Made by a program: the position numbers and the translations under genes
In this document: one piece after another, positions 23,968-33,106 of the stretch
Layout of the letters: every line of letters begins with the position of its first letter
How positions within the stretch are numbered: position 1 is the first letter of the stretch
Notes under the pieces: generated by a model
Told to the model about the DNA's origin: nothing
Seen by the model: the letters and a program-made list of their open reading frames with translations, nothing else
The model's database searches: none
Assembly: GCA_033977485.1 (NCBI GenBank)
Contig: CM066985.1
Coordinates: forward strand, 75,335,045 to 75,399,044
Direction of reading: 5' to 3'
Origin: Hydrangea macrophylla
Lineage: Eukaryota > Streptophyta > Magnoliopsida > Cornales > Hydrangeaceae
Length of the DNA: 64,000 nt

Positions 23968-24163
23968 TTGGTGGGTGAGGGGGTTGGACCATGAAAGTGG
24001 AAGATATGTGAAGTAGGTTAATTTTTTCTTTTTAGGGAAATTAAGTATTGGCCTATTTTGCTCTCTAGCTACTTCTGTAGTATCTGACTAGAACCATGAG
24101 AAAAATAAAAATAAAAAGAAGACTACAAGTTACTGAGATCATGTGAAGCATAACATGGTATCA
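23968..24163 (+). repeat. Repeat R copy 2 (3' part) with primer-site-like end
   Basis: Matches 32258-32469. It ends AGCATAACA followed by TGGTATCA at 24156, which resembles an LTR end plus tRNA-Met primer site. Homology continues to about 24240 (CATCCGCACCCGRCATGTATTC). Confidence 0.65.
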
Positions 24164-24408
24164 CGGACAAACAGTAGATTGAATAATCCACAGGTGCACA
24201 TCCGCACCCGACATGTATTCTTCTAGGTGCTTGTTCTCTTTTTTATGTTCATTTCAGTAGATGTTAGTTGCATCCCACCCCTTAGGGAATAGCAAAGGAC
24301 ATTTGCATTGACTATATCCATTTATGTAATACCCTGTATTTTGGTCTTATATCTATACACATATGAGTTTCAGTATGACTGCCTTAGCCTTTCATGCAGA
24401 GCCCTACC

Positions 24409-24546
24409 CAATCGATTGGACTCTTCTCAATCGATTGACCTTATACCCTTCTCAATCGATTGAACCATCACAATCGATTGAACTCCTGCCGACATGAATC
24501 AATCGATTGAACCCATCTTAATCAATTGAACCCATCTCAATCGATT
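24409..24546. repeat. CAATCGATTG array in solo LTR, first cluster
   Basis: Cores begin at 24411, 24430, 24455, 24473, 24502, 24521 (ATCAAT variant) and 24540. Spacings are 19, 25, 18, 29, 19 and 19 bp. Confidence 0.95.
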
Positions 24547-25023
24547 GACTGAGACTGAACGTGGTCACCAAGTTTGGTTGTGTGGCTACGGGTGTCCACC
24601 CTTTTCTCCCTATATCTCTCCCCTTCTATATATACATATGTTCTGTGTGTGTATATGTGTTTGGCACAGAGAGAGAGAGTTTGTGTGTGTTCCATAAATA
24701 TATAATTGTATGTGTTATATATATATACACCCTCTCGGGTGGAGCAGAGAAGGGAAGAGAAGAAGGAGAAGAAGAAGAGAAGCAAAAGACCGAGAGAGGA
24801 AGAGAGACAGAGAAGAAAGAGAGGAGAGAGGAAGCTCACCGTCACCATAGCTGCCACCGCGGAGACTCAAAAACGCCGTCACCGGAACGCCGGAGTGAGG
24901 TGAGTTCATTGACTCACTCAAGGGGGGTGTTTTGGGATGCTTTCTGTGGGTTTAAGAATTGTGTAAATACGTCCCCGGGATACCAGTTCGTCTCTGCCCA
25001 GTTCTGGGAAGAAGACGCCCACC

Positions 25024-25153
25024 CAATCATTGGACTGGTTCCAATCGATTGAAACCAACCCAAGTGATTGAAAAAGGTTCAATCGATTGGAAGGGGACCC
25101 AATCGATTGTCAGGATCTTTTACCCAATCGATTGGACCCCTTTCCCAATCGAT
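25024..25153. repeat. CAATCGATTG array in solo LTR, second cluster
   Basis: Cores begin at 25026 (variant), 25044, 25063 (variant), 25082, 25102, 25127 and 25148. Spacings are 18, 19, 19, 20, 25 and 21 bp. Confidence 0.95.
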
Positions 25154-25673
25154 GGGTACTTGTTGAATGGGGATAGTTCTTGTTGTTTCATATTTGAACT
25201 GTTTAGTTGTTTAAATGTTGTACTATGAATGCACATGTGATATTGTGATATTTGGATAAGGGATTAATCAACATGACGTTACGTCAAATTAGACTTACAT
25301 GAGGTTATGTTAGTTGTTTTATATTAACTGTTGATCAAGATGAACTGCCTATTAATTAGCTGTCATATGTTGTTATTGTCGAACTGTATAGTAAACGGAA
25401 CATGACTGCATGTTAATAACCAGTTACTGAGTAGATATGATAAATGATATCGCATGTGATAATCCTGTTATCTAGAGCAATGCATTTCACGACATGTAGT
25501 CAGCATGCATGGGATAGTAGTATGAAGAGATATGAGTATTGATATCAGAATGTGGAATCGTGCCTTTATGTGGAATAACGTGATATGTGTACTTTGGATC
25601 CGTGAGATCAACGGCTGACAAGCCCGGTGGACGTGGGATGGTTAGAGTTCCTAGTGCGCCTCTCACTGTTAAA

Positions 25674-25905
25674 GACGTCCAGTGATGCGTGCGTGCTGTT
25701 CAAGATGTCCAGTGTACGGTTGATGGCATTCGGCTATTGCTTTAATGTATTTTCAGCTGTGTAGACGACCAGTGAGAGTATACACATCGTAGAAGATATT
25801 CGATGTGCCGCTCCCATCGTTTACAGATAGGATATACCATGTAGACGACCGGTAACCTGTCAAGGAATCGTGTGACGTAGGACACCACCGTGTAGACGAC
25901 CAGTG
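25674..25905. repeat. GACGACCAGTG / GACGTCCAGTG motif array
   Basis: Copies at 25674, 25704, 25764, 25844 and 25895, the counterpart of 3602-3785 in the other LTR copy. The TAGACGAC and AAGACGTC subtypes are both present. Confidence 0.75.
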
Positions 25906-26677
25906 TAGCCTACTAGCTAAGTTGTGTGGTATCGACGCATGGATACAGATTGATATTGTTGTATCGACGTATGGATACGGAGGTGGATAGGATATGAATA
26001 TGAGTATGAATAGATGAGATGGTTGTTCAATTGGGGATTTAGTGTCCCGAGTAGAAGATAGATGCATGGATAGATACATGGGTAACATGCATGGATACGG
26101 TGAATAGCGTGATGAGATGTTATACCACTACCTTTATGTTATATGATTCCTGTTATCATTGATTTGATGTATATTGAGACCTCTGCTATATCCGTGATTG
26201 ACGTCATTGATAAGAGATTAACCGCATTTTAAGATGCTGAACAGTGACGGGTGAGGAATGTTTGGTTGATGTACTAACTCGGCTTTGTATTCAAAGCTGA
26301 TGGCGTTTATGCCCTGGACATTCCAACGTCCAGTGCTTTGCAGGAATTGAGGACGGAAGACTGATGTTCCGCCTGACTTGGAGCTGAAAGTGTGAAGACA
26401 AAGACTTGTTGTTATGTAATAGCTAGTTTATATACATCTGTCATATTTCTGTTAATATTGTTGTAGGTGTTAGACGATAAGACAACTGTTGTAATAGTTT
26501 TTAGTTCAATGCGACCTATGAGCTTCCGTTGTAGACTCTGATTAAGTTAATAAGATATGTTCTATGAATAGCATCCTCCCTATCGTTGTGTTTGTTGGTT
26601 TGAGTAAATGACAGGCCTAAGGGACCAAAAAGGAATTTATTTTCTCTATTTTTGCTTCTATGGGGCATGACAATTTA

Positions 26678-26998
26678 AACCTATGAATTCAATCTATGTT
26701 ATGGTGGTCTATAAATTGATGTAACTCAAGATTTTAGAAATCAAAGAATGAATGAATGAACAGATTTCTACAGTTATTCACTTTTAAGGCGTGTGAGATG
26801 CAGCCTTCACTTGGTGTAATGCCAAAGTACCCTAGTGTGAAGCCTATATAATTCTTCTTCCCTCTTCCTCTTCCCTTCATTTCAATTCAACTTTATTCAC
26901 AAAGTAGCCCTTTTATTTACTGTTCACGTTTACTATTCATTGTTGGAAAAAACAAACCCAGACTGTTTACGATCTTTCACCTCATCAAAACCTCCTTT
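26678..26998. other. Non-coding, nothing identified
   Basis: No recognisable gene or repeat between the solo LTR and the TRIM. Confidence 0.5.
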
Positions 26999-27340
26999 AT
27001 GTCACTAGTATGGCCCAGCCCATTCAACTCCTTAAAACCCAGGTGTTAAGGAGAGGGGAACTAAGGCTTTATAAATCGCACAGAGGGGGCATAAATGGGC
27101 GATGTGGGACATTCTAACACACCCCTTGAACCACAGGAGCCGGACACTCAGCATACCCTGGACCACAGCAGCCGCACACTAGGCACGCTGGAAGACAAGC
27201 ACAATCAAGCTCTGATACCACTAGTAAGGCCCAACCCATTCGATTCCTTAAAACACAGGTGTTAAGGAGAGGGGTACTAAGGCTTTATAAATCGCACAGA
27301 GAGGGCATAAATGGGCAATGTGGGACATTCTAACAATGTC
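26999..27340 (-). mobile_element. TRIM (terminal-repeat retrotransposon in miniature), 27004-27335
   Basis: ATGTC duplications at 26999-27003 and 27336-27340 flank a 332-bp element. Two 116-bp LTRs (27004-27119 and about 27220-27335) differ at only several positions. On the minus strand the LTRs start TGTTAGAATGTCCCACAT. A primer site TGGTATCAGAGC (plus 27209-27220) matches initiator tRNA-Met exactly next to the right-hand (5') LTR. A purine-rich AAGGGGTG precedes the left-hand (3') LTR. The roughly 100-bp internal region has no coding capacity, so movement would need proteins from another element. Confidence 0.96.
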
Positions 27341-28145
27341 CTACATCAACTAGGGTGTACCACAATGGCGTTGAAAGCCTTGGTATGAAAAATGTACACT
27401 AATTTGTACTAAATATGATGCACTTTATGGAACATTGATGGGGTGATTAGAGGTGAAAAATGCATATTCATAGCGTATTACATGGTCTTTTATGCATACT
27501 TTTATCTCCAAGTCTCTAGATCCAGATGCATTCTAATAAAAATGTTTTTTTTTTTTTATTGTGTTAAAGCTAAAGCTTATGTTTATGCATTGTTTTATAG
27601 GTATTAGAATGTAATTCAATGAAGTGGAGCTAAAGAAAAGTGATTCTGGTGGAGATAACAACAGAAGCAGCTGAGAAAATGCCATTTTTTATATTGAAGA
27701 CCTCAGATTTGGAATATTTACCAAGAAATATAAAATGTAGATTTACGAGTTACAGTCGCGTGACCGCAAACCGGAGGTTAATCCGAGGTCTGAGTGAAGA
27801 GATATGGCCATTCTCCCATCGGTGTGCAGAGCTGTTTCGATCGATCGAACTTTATTTTTTCCAGAAAGTTGTGTACAGTCTGCAGGAACCCTATAAATAA
27901 GTTGTTATGATAGCAGACGCAAGAAGGACGCTCCAGAACACGAAAAACAACAGTTTTAGGGTAGTTTTAGGGTTAGTTTAGGAGTAGATTAGGTTAGTTT
28001 GATATTCTTCTTCCTCTTTTCCATTGTTAAACTGAAGATTAATGATGATTTCAAGTTAATTTCATATTTATTCCAGGTTTTTCTTTTTCCTATATCTTTA
28101 TTTAATTGTTTATTAGTTTATATGTTATGATTGCTCTAGTTTATT

Positions 28146-28656
28146 ACTTCTGCTAGGGCTGTAAGAAATTTTCATAAAACCGAATCAACCGACCGGTTCA
28201 GTTGGTTTTGGTTGCTTTTTCACCCTAATGGTCGGTTTGCAGTTTTAGCATTTCCAAAAACCGATTTTTCGGTTCGGTCCGTGGTACCTAATTCACTGAA
28301 CCGAACACCGATCGCTATATATATATATATCAAAGAATGGTATATATAATTATATTGTATGTAAAAAGTCTCTAAAAGATCACATAAACCGAGATAGTAC
28401 CTCACTTCCCAAGGAGCAAAAGATGACTTTTCCATAAACCAATACAGTAATCCCTTACAGTTGACTATTTTAATCTCATAAAAAGTTCTATTGTATTAGT
28501 CACTTAGCTAGAGCCTAGTCCTATTTAAAAAAAAAAAAAAACAAACTAGAGCCTAGACTTGATCTGATACCCAAAGGCCAAACCCAAAAACACTTTCACT
28601 TCCCAAGCAATAACTTTCTGTCAAAACATTAACCAAAAGATAAAAACAACCCCCCT

Positions 28657-28708
<52 letters not shown>

Positions 28709-28710
28709 AT

Positions 28711-28744
<34 letters not shown>

Positions 28745-29278
28745 TCTCTCTTTCTCTCTCTTCATTCTTAGTAAATTTATGTGTGATTTTTTCCTGGTTT
28801 TAGATCTGGTTTGTTGGATCTGTGTTTTTTTTTTTCTTCAAGCTTGTTGATATATATATATTTTGAGTTTTGAATCTTGAGGTTTTTCAGATCTGTGTTC
28901 GTATGTTTTGTTTTGAATCTGAGGTTTTCAGATCTGTGTGTGGTCGTGTGTTTGTGTTTTGAATTTGAGGTTTTCCAGATCATTTTTTTTAAAGAGGCTT
29001 TTCAGATCTACATGATTCTTTTGTTATAAGTCGAGATCTTTGAGTTTTTTTTTCCTTTTTTTCTACAAGGCATTTGAGATATGTGCTAATGGTTTTGTGT
29101 CATGAAAAACAGAAACCGACTGACACCGACCAACACAGTCATGGTCGGTTTCACACTGACTGAATGTTGGTTCGGTCGAACGTCGGTTGTTAGTATTCAA
29201 AAACCGAGATTGTCGGTTCGGTAGAAAAATGCCCTTCAAGCCGACCGAAACCGACCGAATTACACCCCTAACTTCTGC
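28146..29278. mobile_element. Non-autonomous hAT element (28154-29270), TSD ACTTCTGC
   Basis: The 8-bp duplication ACTTCTGC is perfect (28146-28153 and 29271-29278). The 1,117-bp element starts TAGGGCTGTAAG and ends TTACACCCCTA (reverse complement TAGGGGTGTAATTCGG). Subterminal CCGACCGAAACC / GGTTCGGT repeats occur at both ends, as in Ac/Tam3-like hATs. It carries no transposase. Internally it has a (CT)n tract running into a 31-bp poly-C tract, plus repeated TTTTCAGATCTGTG phrases. Confidence 0.95.
28670..28750. repeat. (CT)n and poly-C31 tract
   Basis: CT dinucleotides to 28705, CGCAATA, then 31 consecutive C residues (28712-28742), then CT again. The complementary strand is a G31 run. Confidence 0.97.
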
Positions 29279-29374
29279 ACTTGTTTATGTATGTTTTCAT
29301 AGTTCAAAAGTTGGGAATATGTGATGAAATATTGATTCTTAGCCTCTGCCATGTATTATATAGAAAACATGTAC

Positions 29375-29493
29375 TCGATCGATCGAAGTTATTTCGATCG
29401 ATTGAACCAGAGCCACAGTCAAGTGATTGAAGGCATTTCGATCGATTGAAGGATGATGCAGTTCGATCGATCGAGAGCTCTTCGATTGATCGA
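29375..29493. repeat. TCGATCGATCGA palindrome array
   Basis: Twelve-bp units (TCGATCGATCGA / TCGATCGATTGA, one degenerate) begin at 29375, 29394, 29419, 29438, 29463 and 29482. Spacings alternate exactly 19, 25, 19, 25, 19 bp. The array lies in the LTR part downstream of the hAT insertion. Confidence 0.95.
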
Positions 29494-30063
29494 ACTTGTT
29501 AATTCCGAGATGATTCCTTCAAGTGTTCCAAGACTTTATGTTTTACAAATCTGTCATCAAATTGTTCTAGTAAGTTCAGATCGTCACAACAGTTTTTAGA
29601 ACTTAAAGCCTCGAGGCATTTTCTTCAATGACTTTTGAAAACCACTTTGACTGCTAACACCATTTAAAGTGCAAGTATTAACCATTGTTTTAAACTGTCT
29701 TCTAAGTATTTCAACTCACTTGTGGTGATATAGTCCCGGCAATGTAAGGGCTATTGATTCCTTATCTTTAGAAAAATACGGAATGCTAAAGAGGAATGAA
29801 CTCCATAGAATGCTAATGAATGTGCATGGTAGATGGTTAGGATCAATGTGGATTCACGTGTTTCCAACACTTTTAATTTATTTCATTAGTTATGTTTCTA
29901 TATGCTTTAGTTTATTATTAATTTAAGTAATTAGGATATTGATCTTTTCCTTTTCTTTAGGTTGTAATTTAGTGGACATTCTCCCTATTCCTTCCTAGTG
30001 AGATCGACCTGGTCTTATCCAATATTACTTGCACGATCACCTATACTTGGGTGTTGCACAAGA

Positions 30064-30469
30064 GTGCACAAATTTATTTCATGTCAGAGGACATGCAAAT
30101 ATATTACTTTAAGAACCACCAAAAACAGCTTTGCTTGCTTTCACCTCTTCATGGTTTTCTTCATTTTCAGAGATCTCGTTGAATTGATGCATCCATGGTG
30201 TAAACTCACATATTTACTGTTAAAAATAGAGTGAATTTGTGTGTACATGAAGACTTGTAATATAGGGCTTTTGGTGGTTTCATCGTCGTCACCTACTAGG
30301 GATAATTTGAAATGCTAGATTTTCTGTTCCCTTTTACAGATTTTCTATCGCACTTCTTGAACATGTATTTATAGATTTTAGCTTAGGCGAATCTCTCTTT
30401 TTAGGCAACAAAAATTTCATAGGATAACAAGTGTTTTTTTTTTTTGGGGGGTGGGGGGCGGGGGTTGGA
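30064..30469. other. Flank of kelch pseudogene
   Basis: No coding content identified. A T-run and G-run tract (30430-30470) precedes the pseudogene 3' end, and the intact gene has a similar G-rich spot at 33089-33097, so the duplication includes some 3' flank. Confidence 0.5.
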
Positions 30470-31145
30470 GAATTGACTTACAATACCATGCCAAAGAAAC
30501 AACAAATTGCTTGATTAAGAAGATAACGTTGGGTAAACAGACAATGACCTTTTACGGAGTTTTTTTTCTACCGTTCTTGTGCAAGGGTTCGAAAATCCAG
30601 ATGGTAGTGCAACAAACAGGTTCAAGGAATTCTAATTCGCCCTCAATACGGCCATCGGTCCAAATGCAGCAAAATTCATCACGGTCTATGTGAAAAGCAA
30701 CTAGTCCATAATGAACATCGAGGGGAGTGTAAAGCAGGGCTTCATCAAATTTACCTATGATAGGACCGGTGAACATGTGCTTGAGATGTAAATCATAGAC
30801 AGAGATCCCGTGAGTAATCCAGTACAATTTATTATGACGTAAAACAGGGGGAGTAACATCAGGAAAGCTCTTGAAATCATCGGCAATTGTCTCCCAAGTA
30901 TCAGTGACGACATCGTACGCAAAGCAATAAGTTAAAGCAACTGAGCCCAATAGGATCTTCGTCTTCAATGAAGAAGAAGAGTTGTGTACAGCGAACATGC
31001 AAACAGTGTGAGGAAAAAACGAGGGAGGTTGAGGAAGAGGATGCCAGCTCTGCTTCTTCGGATCGTAAACTTCACCCCAAGGATCGCTCGGAGCAATGGG
31101 ATCGGAGCAGTACCACTGCGGATTTAAAATCCCCCAAATACATAA
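30470..31145 (-). pseudogene. Kelch-type gene, 5'-truncated tandem paralogue
   Basis: Paralogue of the intact gene at 33107-34303. From about 31000 to 30552 the minus frame aligns with the C-terminal 150 residues of the intact protein, sharing FAYDVVTDTWETIADDF, PVLRHNKLYWI, FTGPIIGKFD and FHIDRDEFCCIW. Upstream it continues in frame as WHPLPQPPSFF and PWGEVYDPKK. Around 31105-31135 a TAC-to-TAA change after YVFGGF and a frame shift break it. Homology stops near 31145, so the first half of the gene is missing and hAT-derived DNA begins soon after. The 3' end also differs, reading on to GRKKTP. Probably nonfunctional. Confidence 0.88.
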
Positions 31146-31260
31146 CCCTTTCTAAAGAGAAAGGGAAGAGTTTGAAGAGGTTTGGATGTTTGAGCTTATT
31201 GGGGTGAGCTCCCTATATTTCGAAATTTTCACGAGTTTGAAATTTTTTCTTTAAAATTGT

Positions 31261-31590
31261 TCTCGTAAAATGGCTCCAAACAGAAAGGGAAACATAGAAA
31301 GTGGCCCAACTTGGGATCGTTGTAAGCATGTGGATAATGAAAAAGGTGGGCAAGGGACTACGATGCATCTTTATTGCAATTTATGTTGCCATGAAGGCAG
31401 CAACTCGCTAATGATTAGACGACATGATCATGTAATTAGGTATGTTTTATTTCACATTTCATTGTTTTCTTTGTTTCATCTCTTATTTCTACTTAAGTTT
31501 TACGACTTCAAATTTGTCACCAATCTTATGATTCAAAGTTCCATTTGATTACGATTAAACAGAATGGCAATTCGATTCACCATACGAATC
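31261..31590 (+). mobile_element. Internal-deletion derivative of a hAT element
   Basis: It starts with an ATG and a BED-finger first exon (MAPNRKGN..., PTWDRCKHV, MHLYCNLCC) similar to 19759-19870. At about 31407 it jumps directly to sequence matching the 3' end of that element (22397-22590: TTAGACGAC, AATTAGRTRTG, CGAATC). The whole transposase core is deleted. It is adjacent to the broken end of the kelch pseudogene. Confidence 0.75.
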
Positions 31591-31679
31591 ACAACTATGC
31601 CTATGAGGTGAATAAACCACTACGACGAATTAACTTGTAAACCTAGCTATATCCTAATGCACTCCTGTTTAGAGACCCT

Positions 31680-32530
31680 AATACAATTCACAAAATACAT
31701 GGGCATATGATATCCCAAGTCAATTACGAACTATTCTTGGTCTTACTTGCTACCACCAATGTTCGAATAAAACAAGATAACATGTCTTAAACGATCAAAC
31801 ATTGTTTCAAAGGCATCATCACATCCCAAATAGCTACCTATAAACCAGTAGACATCGACAACATACGACCAACAAATAAACTCAGTTCACATATTAGTAG
31901 AAATATATCACACGCATTATCATACAATCAACACAAGAGACTGGATTGGATTGGAGAGAGTTACGATTGAAGAGAGAAGAGAAGGAGAGGTGAGAGGTGA
32001 GATCCAGATCTGTTCTCTGCTTCATCTCAGTGTCAAAAACAGAGATGAATTTCTAATTGTTGCTATGAGTAAAGATTTTCCTTTTCTTGTCCCGCGAGAT
32101 GACTCGGTCGTATCGTGCATCGTCTCGCGATACACCACCGTCTCGCCCTGTATCATCCACTACAGGCGATACAAGCCCCGATACTTCATTGTTCGACAAA
32201 ATGTCGCATCGGTTGTACATCTCATCACGGTCCACCTCGATACCGAGTTGACTAAATCGGTGGGTGAGGGGGTTGGACCATGAAAGTGGAAGATATGTGA
32301 AGTATGCTAATATTTTCTTTTTAGGGATATTAAGTATTGGCCTATTTTGCTCTCTAGCTACTTTTGTAGTATCTGACCCGAACCATGAGAAGGAAAAAAG
32401 CAGAAGAAGAAGAAGAAGAAGAAGAAGACTACAGGTTACTGAGATCATGTGGAGCATAACATGGTATCAAATACAAACAGTAGATTGAAGAATTCACAGG
32501 TGCGCATCCGCACCCGGCATGTATTCTATT
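31680..32530 (+). repeat. LTR-like repeat R, copy 3, with hAT-fragment insertion
   Basis: 31680-31930 matches 17735-17854 plus 18846-18983 without the 991-bp solo LTR. About 31930-32255 is an inserted block whose 32124-32252 part matches the TCTCG-type hAT fragment at 23761-23888. 32256-32530 resumes repeat R and ends AACA/TGGTATCA at 32461. The ORFs here have no recognisable product. Confidence 0.7.
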
Positions 32531-32769
32531 CTTATAGGGTGCGTCACGGTGTGCTCTCTCTCTCTCTCTTTTTTTTTTGTTAATTATTCTAAGAAGCCGG
32601 AGCTAAACATAATTGTCGAAACCTTAGATCAATACTAGAACGGTGGTTGCTGGATTAAACATCCATAGACTAGTGTTATGCATGTAGTAGTTATGCTTGC
32701 TTGGTATCAATATCTTAATTTTCAATTTTTCTATTTTTTAAAAAGAAGACTAGGACTCCAAGGCGTTAA

Positions 32770-32890
32770 CACTCCGTTTGTTTTGATGTAAAATGTTTTC
32801 CGGAAAACATTTTCACATTTTCCAGTGTTTGGATGCACTAATAACAAAGTAAAATGTTTTCCAAGGAATATAGTTTACTCCCTTTCAATG
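32770..32890. mobile_element. Short foldback repeat (MITE-like)
   Basis: AAAATGTTTTCCGGAAAACATTTT is a 24-bp perfect palindrome at about 32791-32814. AAAATGTTTTCC recurs at about 32851-32862, and CACTCCGTTTGTTTTGATG flanks the left side. Such TGTTTTCCGGAAAACA cores are frequent in plant dispersed repeats; the precise ends are unknown. Confidence 0.5.
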
Positions 32891-33106
32891 AAAAATAATT
32901 TACGGACTACAATCCCTTAAATCATTCTCCTTGACCAAGTATCAGACCACAATCTGGACTCCCACCCCTTACTCCTCATATTCCACTCGTTTTGGCATGT
33001 TTGAAACTAGCCGGATTTGAACCGTGATATATATGTATATATATAGGCAATAAAAAGAAAAGAGAAGAAAAAATCAATAGGATAACGTTGGGGGGGAGGA
33101 ATTGAC

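Larger units (their letters stand above)
24320..26677 (+). mobile_element. Solo LTR (24325-26672) of the 2711-5245 family, TSD ATTTA
   Basis: Perfect ATTTA duplications at 24320-24324 and 26673-26677 flank a 2,348-bp LTR starting TGTAATACCC and ending GGGGCATGACA. It is homologous end to end with the LTR at 2711-5245 in the opposite orientation. It contains CAATCGATTG arrays at 24409-24546 and 25024-25153, a GA-rich tract (24749-24835), TA-rich stretches, and the GACGACCAGTG array. No internal sequence lies beside it, so it arose by LTR-LTR recombination. Confidence 0.97.
27345..30063 (+). repeat. LTR region of a further gypsy-type family, split by hAT
   Basis: It contains TATAAATA at 27892 and TCGATCGATCGA palindromes at 27837 and 29375-29493. 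Its end is GATCGACCTGGTCTT...ACTTGCACGATCACC...CTTGGGTGTTG, closely matching 63030-63083. In plant Athila/Tat-type elements such a 'GACC...ACGATC...' block often lies near the LTR 3' end, so I read this as a solo or orphan LTR. The left edge is not defined and no TSD was found. Confidence 0.55.

Noticed and set aside
24561..25052. 163-codon frame rich in E, K and R
   Set aside because: Translation of the GA-rich leader of the solo LTR; also seen in part in the antisense LTR at 2711-5245, with no recognisable domain.
27961..27980. Telomere-like TTTAGGG
   Set aside because: Only one or two imperfect units, not an array.
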